Origin: Candidatus Dormiibacterota bacterium
Lineage (GTDB): Bacteria > Chloroflexota > Dormibacteria > Aeolococcales > Aeolococcaceae
Assembly (NCBI GenBank): GCA_019245575.1
Contig: JAFARE010000013.1
Location: forward strand, 1-64,000
Length of the DNA stretch: 64,000 nt
Reading direction: 5' to 3'
Part shown: positions 43,117 to 52,587 of the stretch, one piece after another
How the letters are laid out: every line of letters begins with the position of its first letter
Position numbering within the stretch: the first letter of the stretch is position 1
Notes under the pieces: model-generated
What the model was told of the DNA's origin: nothing
Database searches by the model: none
Seen by the model: only the letters and a program-made list of their open reading frames with translations
Program-made: the position numbers and the translations under genes

Positions 43117-43650
43117 ATGAGCGCTCCCGCTGTGCGTCTCGTCCCCGTCGCGGTGGATGACGCGGTGGCGCTGCACGAGCTGCTGGTCCGCAACCGCGAA
43201 TACCTCGCGCCGTGGTCGCCGGCGCGCGACGAGGAGTGGTATGGCCTCGAGCAGCAACGGGAACGTCTTGCGGCTGCAGTCGCGCAACACGGTGAAGGTT
43301 CTGCGTATTACTTCAAGATCGTGGCCGGCGATGGCGCCGTCGGGCGCCTCGATCTCAACAACGTCGTGCGCGGTGTGTGGCGCAACACAAACCTCGGCTA
43401 CTGGGTGGCCGAGAGCGAACGCGGCCGCGGTCACGCCACCGCGGCCGTGAAGGCGGCGGTCACCTTCGCCTTCAGCGAAGCCGGCCTGCACCGTGTGGAA
43501 GCGGCGGTCATGCCGCGGAACCGTGCCTCACTCCGCGTGGTCGAGAAGGCCGGCTTCAGACGGGAAGGCGTTGCGGAACGCTACCTGCGCATCAACGGCC
43601 GGTGGGAGCAGCACGTCATCCATGCGATCACCGCCGAGGAGGCGATGTGA
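43117..43650 (+). CDS. GNAT acetyltransferase, RimJ/RimL-like
   Basis: 177 residues, 3 bases after the CGNR stop. LHELLVRNREYLAPWSP, LGYWVAESERGRGHATAAVK (acetyl-CoA loop) and HRVEAAVMPRNRASLRVVEK AGF-type ending are the RimJ/RimL signature. May acetylate a ribosomal-protein N-terminus or a small amine. Probably in an operon with the CGNR gene. Confidence 0.88.
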   Translation: MSAPAVRLVPVAVDDAVALHELLVRNREYLAPWSPARDEEWYGLEQQRERLAAAVAQHGEGSAYYFKIVAGDGAVGRLDLNNVVRGVWRNTNLGYWVAESERGRGHATAAVKAAVTFAFSEAGLHRVEAAVMPRNRASLRVVEKAGFRREGVAERYLRINGRWEQHVIHAITAEEAM

Positions 43651-43657
43651 CCGGGCG

Positions 43658-45949
43658 CTATGCCGAGACGCGAAAGGTGGATTGGCGGGAGTCCGCGTGC
43701 TGCCCGGCGCGCAGCCGCTGCTCGATCATCCTCGCCGGCATCGGTCTCGCCAGCAGGAACCCCTGACCCAGGTCGCAGTCGAACGCGCGCAGCGAGGCGA
43801 GATCAGCGTCTGTCTCGATGCCCTCGGCAACGGTCTCGAGGTTGAGCATGCGCCCCATGCTGATGATGGCGCGCGCGACCGCGGCGCGCTCCTCGCTGGT
43901 GGCGACGCCTGTCACGAACGAGCGATCCACCTTCAGGGCGTCGATGGGAAACCGCAGCACATGGCCGAGTGACGAGTACCCGGTGCCGAAGTCATCCAGA
44001 GCCAGCCGCACACCCATGCGTTTCAACTCCTGCAGGCAGACATCGGCCGCCTCCGTGTCACGCAGCAGCGCCGTCTCCGTCACCTCGAGTGTGAGCAGGC
44101 TGGGGTCGAACCGCTCGTCGGCGAGAATCTCCTGCACCCGCGCCGCCAGGTCCGCGCGCGGCACCTGCCGCGCCGAGAGGTTGACGCTCACACCGAGCAT
44201 GCACGCGGCGGGGAAGTCCGTCTGCCAGCGGTGCACCTGGCGCAGCGCTTCGCGCAGGATCCAGTAGCCGATCGGGACGATGAGGCCCGTGTCCTCAGCC
44301 AGCGGGATGAAGTCCGACGGCGGCACCAGGCCGAGGGTCGGATGCTCCCACCGCACAAGCGCCTCCACCGAGTGCAGATCGCCGGTGCGCAGGTCGACGA
44401 GTGGCTGGTAGTGGAGCACGAACTCGTTGCGCTCGAGGGCGCGTCGCAGCTCGCCTTCGAGCTGTAGCCGCTGCACCGCGGCCGAGTGCATTCCGGGTTC
44501 GAAATGAAAGCTGCTGCCGGAGCCGTCCATCTTGGCGCGGTACATCGCCAGGTCGGCGTCGCGAAGCATCGTGCCGGCATCGGCCTGGCCGTGTGAGCTC
44601 ACCGCGATGCCTATGCTGCCGCTGATGGACACCTCCGACCCGCTGAGCAGGAACGGAGGCCGCAGCGCCTCGAGAATGCGGTCGGCCACAGTCGCCGCGT
44701 CGACGGGCCCTGACGCCTCCTCGATCAGCACGGCGAACTCGTCGCCGCCCAGCCGCGCCGCGGTATCGGGCTCGCGCAGGCAGCCGCGCAGACGCTCACT
44801 GACATTGATGAGCAGCTGGTCGCCGGCAGCGTGGCCGAGGCTGTCGTTCACGTTCTTGAACCGGTCCAGGTCCAGGAACAGCACGGCCACCTGGCCGTGA
44901 TCGCGCCGCGCGCGCGCGAGCGCGTGGTCCAAGCGCTCAAAGAACAGCGCGCGGTTGGGCAGGCCGGTGAGCACGTCGTGAAACGCGAGATGCTGCATCT
45001 CGTCCATCGTTCGGGCGTCCGTCAGGGCAAGGCTGGCGTGCTCGGCGAACGCCGCTAGGATTTCCTGGTCGTTCTCGTCGAAGTGGCGTCCGAGCTGCGT
45101 CGACGCGACGGAGATGCTCCCGATGACGCGCCCGGCCTCACGCACCGGGGCCGCCATCGCGGCGACAAAGCCGCGCGCGGCGAGCTGGGGCAGCACGCTG
45201 GTGGCCTTCGCGTAGTCGTACATGACGACCAGGCGATCCTCCGCGATCGCGTGTCCGCTGGCGCCGACCCCCACTGGCGCCCGGGCGACCTCCGCCGCCG
45301 TTTCAGGCGGAAGGCCGGCCGACGAGACCAATGACGAGGTGTGCTCGTCGTCCTGGTCCACCAGGCGCACGGCAGAAGCCTCGGTGTCGAGCAGCTCGCG
45401 CGCTCCTGCGGTGATCGCATCGAGGGTGTCGCTGAGCGGCGCGCGGCGCGTGATGGCGCGCTGGATCGCCGAGAGGCGCTCCAGCAGCAGCTGGCGCTCC
45501 TGCAGCGTGGCTCGCAGCGAACGCTCACGATCCAGTGCGCTGAACACATCGAGTGTCAGGCTCAAGCTGCGCGCCATGCCGCGCATGAGCGTCGCCTCCT
45601 CGCGGCTGAAGGGCTGATCGCCGAGGCGCGCGACGACCAGATGTCCATCGCCGTCGGTTTCAAACGGCGCGCTGGTGAGACGGCAGCGCCCCACTCCCTT
45701 GACGTCGATCTCCTGCGCGCGCGCGGCGACGGCGGCGATCAGGTGGCGCACGTCGACCCGGCCGCCGGGGAAGCCCACCGATGCTGTGACATGGCCGCCC
45801 TCGATGACGGCGCCCAGCTCCGCCTCGAGGGTCTCCGCCGCCCAAACGACACCGCGGTCCGCTGCGGCTCCGCGTTCTCCCGCGGACGTGATGGCGCCGA
45901 GGAACTCAGCAAGCTGCGCGCTGATCCAACCCTCGGCGATCCGTGTCAC
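43658..45949 (-). CDS. GAF-GGDEF-EAL c-di-GMP enzyme
   Basis: 763 residues from GTG 45949, which overlaps the FIST stop (GTGA). Residues about 1-150 are unassigned, 165-330 a GAF domain (RELLDTEASAVRLVDQ ... IGSISVAST), about 345-500 GGDEF with intact RLGGDEFAVL, about 515-750 EAL with EALVRWEHP, VNLSARQ, LDDFGTGYSSL and AEGIET. Both catalytic halves look complete, so it could make or degrade cyclic di-GMP. No membrane segment. Co-translated with the FIST protein, which may feed it a signal. Confidence 0.92.
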   Translation of the reverse strand: MTRIAEGWISAQLAEFLGAITSAGERGAAADRGVVWAAETLEAELGAVIEGGHVTASVGFPGGRVDVRHLIAAVAARAQEIDVKGVGRCRLTSAPFETDGDGHLVVARLGDQPFSREEATLMRGMARSLSLTLDVFSALDRERSLRATLQERQLLLERLSAIQRAITRRAPLSDTLDAITAGARELLDTEASAVRLVDQDDEHTSSLVSSAGLPPETAAEVARAPVGVGASGHAIAEDRLVVMYDYAKATSVLPQLAARGFVAAMAAPVREAGRVIGSISVASTQLGRHFDENDQEILAAFAEHASLALTDARTMDEMQHLAFHDVLTGLPNRALFFERLDHALARARRDHGQVAVLFLDLDRFKNVNDSLGHAAGDQLLINVSERLRGCLREPDTAARLGGDEFAVLIEEASGPVDAATVADRILEALRPPFLLSGSEVSISGSIGIAVSSHGQADAGTMLRDADLAMYRAKMDGSGSSFHFEPGMHSAAVQRLQLEGELRRALERNEFVLHYQPLVDLRTGDLHSVEALVRWEHPTLGLVPPSDFIPLAEDTGLIVPIGYWILREALRQVHRWQTDFPAACMLGVSVNLSARQVPRADLAARVQEILADERFDPSLLTLEVTETALLRDTEAADVCLQELKRMGVRLALDDFGTGYSSLGHVLRFPIDALKVDRSFVTGVATSEERAAVARAIISMGRMLNLETVAEGIETDADLASLRAFDCDLGQGFLLARPMPARMIEQRLRAGQHADSRQSTFRVSA

Positions 45950-47118
45950 GTCAGTGCCAGCACCACCAGCGTCTGGTTGTGGAATCCGCTGATGCCGTGG
46001 GTGCGCGCGATCTCGCCGTATGTGTAGAAGCCCGCGACGGGTGCGCCGACGGCGTAGTCGCTGATGCGCTGCACCTCGCGAGCGATGCCCTCGTCGCCCA
46101 GCACGCCGCGCCGGGCGATGCAGTCGAATGCGAGCAGTCCCAATGGCTTCTGGCCCTCGAGGGACTGCAGCGCGTCATCGCACGCGGCGTCGGTCGCGTT
46201 GAGGACGGAGTCGGCGTCGCCCTCCATGATCCAGACCAGGCCGCCGTGGGGCACGGCCGCGATGCAGCCCAGCGAGCGATCGCTGAAGTCCGCCTCGGCG
46301 ATGAACCGGACCTCCTCGCCGCTGCGCCGGCTCAAGCCGAGCGGGTGGGTCATCGCGTAGCGGGTGAATGCCGCCGCGTCGCCGCGCACACCCTCGGGAG
46401 CGCCCAGGCGCTCGAGGTACACGTCGAGCGCGGGCTGGTCATCCAGCGTGTGCACGCGGTTTCCGGTGCTGCCGGTCACGAGCATCGGCTCGCCGACCTT
46501 GCGCCATCCGTGCTGCACACCGATGCCGAAGGGCGCATCCGATGCGATGGCCGCGGCGACGACGGAATCCTGGAGCACGTCGCCGTTGTGAAACTGGTAC
46601 GTGCGGCGCATCTTCAGGTCGTCACCGGCGCAGCCGCCCACCAGCGGTATCGCAGCGCCGGCGACGCTGTACGCGCCGCGCACGATCTCCTGCTGGTCGC
46701 CCGCCAGACCATCACTCAACAGCAGCAACACACGGTTCGGCTTGCCGTCGACCTCGGCGACGCACGCGCCCGCCTCGGCGCCGGCGTCGCGCAGCCGCTC
46801 GGAGGCGTTGGTCGACGCAGCCGTGGCGCAGGCGAACCCGCTGCCGCCGAGCGCGGCGACGACGACTCCCGACTCACCCGGTCCCGTGGTCGCGATCTCG
46901 CCCGCGGTCGAGCACCCCACCAGCGGAGCGTCGCCCGTGCTGCGGCGCACGCCGGCGAGCAGCTCGTGCAGGTCGTGAGCCTCGGACGCGAAGACGATGG
47001 CGAGCTTGGGATCGCCGCCCCTCACCGCGGCCCGCGCGGCGTCCTCGCCCGCGGCGAACGACTCGTTGTCGCGACTGGAACCCACGCCGAACCACCGGTT
47101 CTGCTCACTCCGCTCCAA
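45946..47118 (-). CDS. FIST-domain sensor protein
   Basis: About 390 residues from TTG 47118, which has AAGGAG about 8 bases upstream; the open frame runs to 47316 without a better start. FIST-N: AIVFASEAHDLHELLAGVRR, APLVGCSTAGEIATTG, LLLLSDGLAGDQQEIVRG, AIPLVGGCAGDDLKM. FIST-C: ALDVYLERLGAPEG, HPLGLSR, ADSVLNATDAACDDALQSLE, CIARRGVLGDE and PVAGFYTYGEI. FIST proteins are thought to bind small ligands such as amino acids and pass the signal to partner enzymes, here the GGDEF-EAL protein. Confidence 0.9.
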   Translation of the reverse strand: MERSEQNRWFGVGSSRDNESFAAGEDAARAAVRGGDPKLAIVFASEAHDLHELLAGVRRSTGDAPLVGCSTAGEIATTGPGESGVVVAALGGSGFACATAASTNASERLRDAGAEAGACVAEVDGKPNRVLLLLSDGLAGDQQEIVRGAYSVAGAAIPLVGGCAGDDLKMRRTYQFHNGDVLQDSVVAAAIASDAPFGIGVQHGWRKVGEPMLVTGSTGNRVHTLDDQPALDVYLERLGAPEGVRGDAAAFTRYAMTHPLGLSRRSGEEVRFIAEADFSDRSLGCIAAVPHGGLVWIMEGDADSVLNATDAACDDALQSLEGQKPLGLLAFDCIARRGVLGDEGIAREVQRISDYAVGAPVAGFYTYGEIARTHGISGFHNQTLVVLALT

Positions 47119-47346
47119 CTTCGAATCTCCTTGCGAGCGCGCGGTCTCGCTGGTCGCGTCCGGACGTCTACACACAGCAGTGGAACAGGGCGGCCGTGCC
47201 CCCGCTGCTGACCTGATCAAATCGGCCGCGGCCCGTGGGGCGGCGGGGGCAAGGGCTTCGTAGCGCGATCGTTGTCGGCCCGCGACAGGGGGCCCTCCCG
47301 ATGCGCGAATCCGCAAGAATTCCGCCCGGACGCGCGTTTACGGGAA

Positions 47347-47366
47347 GGGCACGACATCTCGTGCCC
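47347..47366 (+). promoter_or_regulatory. Hairpin in the leader of the binding-protein gene
   Basis: GGGCACGA-CATC-TCGTGCCC, a perfect 8-bp stem with a 4-base loop, about 40 bases before the TTG start at 47405. It could be a leader control element or a terminator for readthrough; no T-tract follows. Confidence 0.4.
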
Positions 47367-47404
47367 CCCGGGAAGGCCGGCGACACCAACGAGAGGAGAC
47401 CGAC

Positions 47405-48679
47405 TTGCAGCAGGCACGAAACCTGACGCTCGCGCTCGCGTGCGTGGCGGCCACCGGCGCCGCCGCGTGTGGGAGCACGGGATCGGGCTCCTCGGGGTCT
47501 GGGACGATCCTCATCGGATTGAACATCCCGGTCTCGGCGGACCCGTCAGTTGCGGGCGTGATCACGCGCGGCGCACAGCTGGCGGTGGACCAGGCGAATG
47601 CGCGGGGCGGTGTGAAGGTGGGCGGCACGACGTACCGCCTTCTGATCAAGAAGTACGACGACGGCGGCCAGCCCCAGCAGGCTGCCGCCAACGTGGACAG
47701 TGCGATCCATGACGGCGCAGTCGCCATGGTCGAGGACGGCATCGGCATGCGCATCAGCGCTGCGCACAGCCAGGCGGCCGGCGTTCCCGAGATTGACATC
47801 ACCAACGGGGACACGACGCTGCTGGTGAACCAGCAGATGATTCCGTACCCGAGCCTGTTCCGCCTCGGCATCCCCAACGACGCCGCGTCGGGGCTGCTCG
47901 CGACCTACGTGCAGTCGCATTCGCAGACCGCGGCGCTGCTGCACGACGACACCGACAACGGCCGCGACGGCGCCATGAACATGGTGAGCAACTTCCAGAC
48001 CGCCGGAGTGACCCTCAGCCCCTCGCAACCCATCGAGATCGCCGCTGACTCGCCGACGATCGACGCCCAGGTGCAGGAGGTCAAGGCGGCAGCTCCGGGT
48101 GCGATCGTCCTCTACGGCACCGACCTCTTCATCGCCAAGGCCGTCACGGCGTTTCACGCTGCGGGCGTCTCCACGCCGATCTACACCAGCCAGCAGGGCG
48201 AGTCGCCCGCGGTGCGCCTGCTCGCCGGCGCGGCTGCGACGGAGGGCATGAAGCTCGTGACCGGGCGCATGACCAGCGAGGGTGACGCCACCGATTTCCC
48301 GGCATTCGAGAAGGCACTGGCGCAGGACCACCTCGGACCCACGGACGCCGGCTTCAAGGACTCGGAGGGCCAGGAGATCCGCCAGCCGAACGACGTCGAC
48401 TTCTTCGCCTACGACGCGGTGCACGTGATCATCGCGGCGCTGCAGCACCAGGGGTCAGCCAATCCCGGCCGGCCGTTGCTCGACGCGATGAACGTGGTGA
48501 CGGTGAAGAGCGCCAACGGCGACGCGCGCGGTTTCAACTCGCAGAACCACGAGGCGTTCGCCGCGCAGGACGTCTACATCGCCGGCATCCACGACATGCA
48601 GTTCGAGCCGGTGAAGGACGAGCAGCTCTCAGCGACGCTGCCCACCGAGGACGAGATCCTCAGCGACTTCCCCAGCTGA
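47405..48679 (+). CDS. Branched-chain amino acid-type ABC substrate-binding lipoprotein
   Basis: 424 residues from TTG 47405 (GAGAGGAG about 6-8 bases upstream). Lipobox region ACVAATGAAACGS. Type I periplasmic-binding fold: ILIGLNIPVSADPSVAGVIT, GAQLAVDQANARGGVKVGG, LIKKYDDGGQPQQAAANVDS, VDFFAYDAVHVIIAALQHQG. It captures an amino acid or similar solute outside the membrane. No permease or ATPase genes are nearby, so it works with a distant transporter or as a sensor subunit. Confidence 0.87.
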   Translation: MQQARNLTLALACVAATGAAACGSTGSGSSGSGTILIGLNIPVSADPSVAGVITRGAQLAVDQANARGGVKVGGTTYRLLIKKYDDGGQPQQAAANVDSAIHDGAVAMVEDGIGMRISAAHSQAAGVPEIDITNGDTTLLVNQQMIPYPSLFRLGIPNDAASGLLATYVQSHSQTAALLHDDTDNGRDGAMNMVSNFQTAGVTLSPSQPIEIAADSPTIDAQVQEVKAAAPGAIVLYGTDLFIAKAVTAFHAAGVSTPIYTSQQGESPAVRLLAGAAATEGMKLVTGRMTSEGDATDFPAFEKALAQDHLGPTDAGFKDSEGQEIRQPNDVDFFAYDAVHVIIAALQHQGSANPGRPLLDAMNVVTVKSANGDARGFNSQNHEAFAAQDVYIAGIHDMQFEPVKDEQLSATLPTEDEILSDFPS

Positions 48680-48684
48680 GCCGC

Positions 48685-49248
48685 CTACGGCGACCAGGAC
48701 GGGTCGCGTCCGAAGAACGCCGCCAGGCGGTCGATCGCGGCGGCATCGCCGGCGATCTGCACCTCGGGGCCGAACACCTTGCCACTCTCCTCGGAGCCGC
48801 GGTACTCCGGCTTCAGCATGCTGCGTGCCCATTCGAGCGCAACCGTCGCGGCATCGTCGTCGAAGTCGATGTGCTGCCCGGTTGCTCGCGCCACGTCCCA
48901 TCCGTGCACGGCGAACTCGGCGATCTGCTGCGTGGGCGGGCGCTGCGCGGCCGAGGCGTCCCCGGCGTGGTCGCGCCACGCGGACAGCAGCTCCGCTGAA
49001 CCGGAGCTGAACGTCGCCGTCCACTCCTCGTACGGAACATCGATGCTGCCCGGCTTCCACTGCTCTCCCTTGACCATCTTTGCGAACTGCTGCAGGTCGT
49101 ACAGCACGTGGTTGACGAGCATTCGCACGTTCCACGACGCGCAGGGCGTGGGCAGCTCGAGCTGATCCTCGCGCACGCCGCCGACTGCCGCACCAGCCTG
49201 GTCCAGTGATCGTGAGAGGAGGGCGATGGCCTGTTCCTGATCCGCCAT
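48685..49248 (-). CDS. TIGR03086-type DinB/maleylpyruvate-isomerase-like protein
   Basis: 187 residues from ATG 49248. LELPTPCASWNVRMLVNHVL YD-type helix, EFAVHGWDVARATGQHIDFD and a C-terminal helix. The His triad of the DinB metal site is represented by NHVL, the region around WRDHAGD and VHGWD. Mycothiol- or metal-dependent role by analogy; the exact function is unknown. Confidence 0.8.
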   Translation of the reverse strand: MADQEQAIALLSRSLDQAGAAVGGVREDQLELPTPCASWNVRMLVNHVLYDLQQFAKMVKGEQWKPGSIDVPYEEWTATFSSGSAELLSAWRDHAGDASAAQRPPTQQIAEFAVHGWDVARATGQHIDFDDDAATVALEWARSMLKPEYRGSEESGKVFGPEVQIAGDAAAIDRLAAFFGRDPSWSP

Positions 49249-49282
49249 GCCGCCAGCATAAGCAGCCGGGCGGCCGGGACGT

Positions 49283-49738
49283 CTAGGGGATGTCGGGCAG
49301 GCGCGCCACCTGCAGCCAGAAGCGGTCGATCGAGCGGACCACCTCGGTGAACTCACTGAAGTCAACCGGCTTCACGACGTAGCAGTTGGCCCGCAGCTCG
49401 TAGGCGCGCTGCACGTCAGCGGGGCGCGCCGACGTGCTGAGCACGATCACGGGAATGCTGCTGAGCGCGCGGCTGTCCTTGATCTCAGCGAGCACCTCCA
49501 TGCCGTCTTTGCGGGGCAGGTTCACGTCGAGCAGGACGAGCGCAGGCCGCGGAGCGCCGTCGAAGGGCGGCCGGCGGTGCAGGAACGACACCGCGGCGTC
49601 ACCGTCGCCCACCACGTACAGGCGGTGGGGGACCTGTGCATGGCGCAGCGCGGTCTCGGTCAGCCGGACGTCGGCCCGGTTGTCCTCGACGACCAGGATG
49701 TTGACGGAAGGCGGCTGAGCGCGCGGCCCCGCATTCAT
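49283..49738 (-). CDS. Single-domain response regulator, Rcp1-like
   Basis: 151 residues; ATG 49738 overlaps the stop of the kinase gene (ATGA). Receiver domain with acidic pair VVEDNRAD, phospho-acceptor in LVLLDVNLPRKDG, and VVKPVDFSEF. It has the extended HRRPPFDGAPRP loop typical of Rcp1-type regulators paired with phytochrome-like kinases. No output domain, so it signals by protein contact. Confidence 0.92.
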   Translation of the reverse strand: MNAGPRAQPPSVNILVVEDNRADVRLTETALRHAQVPHRLYVVGDGDAAVSFLHRRPPFDGAPRPALVLLDVNLPRKDGMEVLAEIKDSRALSSIPVIVLSTSARPADVQRAYELRANCYVVKPVDFSEFTEVVRSIDRFWLQVARLPDIP

Positions 49739-50601
49739 CCGTCCGCCGGCGCCTGTGCAGGTAGCGTGAAATGAAACGCGGCGCCGCCGAGCGGTGAATC
49801 CTCGACCCAGATGCGCCCGCCGTGGTTGTCGATGATGCGCTTGCACGTGGCGAGACCGATGCCGCTGCCGGGATAACTCTCGCGGTCGTTGAGGCGCTGG
49901 AACATCTCGAAGATGCGCTCCCGATGCCGCGGCTCGACGCCGATGCCGTTGTCGGACACTACGAAATGCCAGACATCTCCCTCGTCGCGCGCTGCCCGCA
50001 CCATGATGTGGGGGGACCCGTCGGGCGGACGGAACTTGAGCGCATTGGCGAACAGGTTCTGCATGAGCTGGCTGAACTGCGTTCGGTCGACCGAGACGGT
50101 CGGCATCCGCGCGGGCACGTCGACGATCGCATACGTCTCGAGGATCTGCGCAGCAAGCCCGTCGAGCACCTGGTTGATGACGGTGCCGCTCTGCACCCGG
50201 CGCCGATCCGCACTGTGTACGCCGACGCGCGAGTAGTCCAGGAGGTCGTTGATGAGCGTCTTCATGCGGCGGGTTCCGTCGACGATGAAGGCGATGTACT
50301 CGTCGGCCTCCTCGTCGAGCCTGCCGCTGTACTCCTGCGCCAGCAGCTGGGCGAATCCGGAGATGGAGCGCAACGGCTCCGACAGGTCGTGCGACACCGC
50401 GTAAGCGAAGTGGCGCAGCTCGGCGTTGTACCGGGCCAGCTCGGCGGCGCGGATGGTCAGCTCGTGGCGCAGGCGGGCGATGTCGGCGCGGTCGGAGGGG
50501 TTGCCCGGGCCGCGGCCAGATACGTTGGCCGCGGTGTTCACGCGGCCGCGCAGGACCCTGAACGCCGCGGGCGGCACAGCCGGCGCGAGGGCGGCTACCA
50601 C
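49735..50601 (-). CDS. Sensor histidine kinase without sensor domain
   Basis: About 288 residues from GTG 50601, overlapping the stop of the upstream gene by 7 bases. H-box YAVSHDLSEPLRSISGFAQL with phospho-His, N-box MQNLFANALKF, G1 DNGIGVEPRHRERIFEMFQR and G2 GSGIGLATCKRIIDNHGGRI. The N-terminal 60 residues hold only a coiled segment (RLRHELTIRAAELARYNAEL), so the input must come from a partner. Operon with the receiver-GGDEF-EAL gene before and the response regulator after. Confidence 0.92.
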   Translation of the reverse strand: MVAALAPAVPPAAFRVLRGRVNTAANVSGRGPGNPSDRADIARLRHELTIRAAELARYNAELRHFAYAVSHDLSEPLRSISGFAQLLAQEYSGRLDEEADEYIAFIVDGTRRMKTLINDLLDYSRVGVHSADRRRVQSGTVINQVLDGLAAQILETYAIVDVPARMPTVSVDRTQFSQLMQNLFANALKFRPPDGSPHIMVRAARDEGDVWHFVVSDNGIGVEPRHRERIFEMFQRLNDRESYPGSGIGLATCKRIIDNHGGRIWVEDSPLGGAAFHFTLPAQAPADG

Positions 50602-52439
50602 CGTGGATCTCGCGCCATCAGACGCCGCATCTCCGAAGCAGGCAGCGCCGCGGAGAAGAGATGCCCCTGGGCCATGTCGCATCCCAGCTCGCGCAACGCC
50701 GCCAGCTGCTCGGCGGTCTCGACGCCCTCGGCCACCACCGTCAGGCCCAGCGCCCCGCCGATCGTGAGCAGCGCGCGGACGATCGCCGTGCCGCCCTGGT
50801 CGCTGCCGACATCCGACAGCAGCGCGCGGTCGATCTTCAGGATGTCGACCGGAAGACGGCGCACGACGTCGAGCGTCGCGTGGCGTGTGCCGAAGTTGTC
50901 GACCGCGAGCTTCGCGCCCAGCTCCTTGAGCGCTTCAAGGGTCCGCGTCAGGGCCTTGGGACACTCCACCAGCGACGTCTCGGTGATCTCGAGACACAGC
51001 ACGGGCGAGTCCGGTCCCGGCCCGAGGTCGCCGAGCGCGGCAGCCACAGTGTCGACCACCTTGGGGTCCATGAGCTCGCGGGTGGACATGTTCACCGCGA
51101 CCGTCAGGTTGTTGCAGACAGAGCCGGCGAGCCATTCCCGCGCCTGACGCAGCGCGGAGCGCACCGTCCATGCGCCGAAGCCCTCGATGAGTCCCGAGTG
51201 CTCGGCCTCGGCGAGGAAGTCACCCGGCAGCAGGACGCCGCGGCGCGGATGGCGCCAGCGCAGCAGGGCCTCAGCTCCACAGATCGTGCCACGGCTGACA
51301 TCAACGATCGGCTGATACACAGCCTGCAGCTCGCCGCGCTGCAGCGCATGGTGCAGGTCGGTCTGCGTCTCATGACGCGTGACCGCCGCCGCGTGCATGG
51401 GCGCCTCGAACTGGACCGCGCGTCCGCGGCCGGCCTGCTTGGCCCGGTACAGGGCGATGTCGGCGTCGCGCAACAGGCTCTCGGGGTCGTCGTCAGGTGA
51501 GGTGGCGAAGGTGAAGCCGATGCTGGCGTCGATGTACGCCTTGTGCTCGCCGATGACCATCGGGGCCCGCAGCATCTTCAGCATCCGGCCCGTGATCGCC
51601 TCCAGCTCCTCGCGGCCGTTGATCCGCTCGCACAGAACCGCGAACTCGTCGCCGCCGATGCGCGCCACCGTGTCCGCCGGGCGCAGCACCGCTCGCATGC
51701 GCTCGGCGACGATGGCCAGCAGCTCGTCGCCGGCGCTGTGGCCGAGGCTGTCGTTGACGATCTTGAAGCGGTCGAGGTCGACCATCATCACCGCCGCCAG
51801 GCTGTGTCCGCGCGACGCCCGCGGCACCGGGGTCTCCGAGCCGGGACGGAGGCGCGTCCTCATCCTGGCGAGCGCGCTGCGCACGCGGTCCTCGAACAGC
51901 ATGCGGTTGGGAAGCCCGGTGAGCGCGTCGTGGTACGCCAGGTGGTGGAGCTGCCGGTCGACGCGCATGCGCTCGATGGCGTAGCGCAGCGAGCGGCGCA
52001 GCGTGCCGGCGTTGACGTCACCCTTGGTGAGGTAGTCCTGCGCGCCCTCGCGCAGCGCCTGCAGCCCGACACTCTCGTCGTCGCGCCCGGTGAGGACGAT
52101 GATGGGAGCATCAGGCGCGGCCGTGCGGATCTGCACGAGCCCGTCCAGACCCTGCGCGTCCGGGAGCCCGAGGTCGAGGATCACGCACGCCGTGTCGCGG
52201 GCCGCCAGCGCGGTGACCGCGGCGCCGGCGCTGCCCACGCTGACCAGCTCGAGCCGGTCCTTGCCGGGCTCGTCACGCAACATCCGGCGCACCAGCGCGG
52301 CATCGCTCGGGCTGTCCTCCACCACGAGCACGCGCTTGGGCGCGCCATCAGGCGCTGCCCTGACGGGATATGCCGCCGTGCGGCTGCCCGCGATCTCCAC
52401 CGCGGGTTCGGCCGCTTGCATCCGCATCACCGCGATCAT
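50595..52439 (-). CDS. Receiver-GGDEF-EAL protein with degenerate EAL motif
   Basis: 614 residues from ATG 52439. Residues about 36-155 are a receiver (VLVVEDSPSDAALVRRML, phospho-Asp in VILDLGLPDAQG, YLTKGD). GGDEF follows with intact RIGGDEFAVL. In the EAL domain EALLRWRHP and AEGVET are present, but the loop that is normally DDFGTGYSSL reads DNFGTRHATL and VN(L)S is VNMSTRE. Loss of the second Asp suggests weak or absent phosphodiesterase activity; the diguanylate cyclase half may dominate. It is probably phosphorylated by the kinase in the same operon. Confidence 0.9.
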   Translation of the reverse strand: MIAVMRMQAAEPAVEIAGSRTAAYPVRAAPDGAPKRVLVVEDSPSDAALVRRMLRDEPGKDRLELVSVGSAGAAVTALAARDTACVILDLGLPDAQGLDGLVQIRTAAPDAPIIVLTGRDDESVGLQALREGAQDYLTKGDVNAGTLRRSLRYAIERMRVDRQLHHLAYHDALTGLPNRMLFEDRVRSALARMRTRLRPGSETPVPRASRGHSLAAVMMVDLDRFKIVNDSLGHSAGDELLAIVAERMRAVLRPADTVARIGGDEFAVLCERINGREELEAITGRMLKMLRAPMVIGEHKAYIDASIGFTFATSPDDDPESLLRDADIALYRAKQAGRGRAVQFEAPMHAAAVTRHETQTDLHHALQRGELQAVYQPIVDVSRGTICGAEALLRWRHPRRGVLLPGDFLAEAEHSGLIEGFGAWTVRSALRQAREWLAGSVCNNLTVAVNMSTRELMDPKVVDTVAAALGDLGPGPDSPVLCLEITETSLVECPKALTRTLEALKELGAKLAVDNFGTRHATLDVVRRLPVDILKIDRALLSDVGSDQGGTAIVRALLTIGGALGLTVVAEGVETAEQLAALRELGCDMAQGHLFSAALPASEMRRLMARDPRW

Positions 52440-52587
52440 CCGGCGGCTCCGATGACGGCCGGCCCACGCGAACGCCACCGGATCGTCACAAATGTACGAC
52501 GGATGGTGACGCGAAAGAGCGGTTTGACGCTCCTGCGTGGCGCCGCTATGATCGCCTGAAGGGGCAAAGGGTTTGGGGGTCGGGTAC

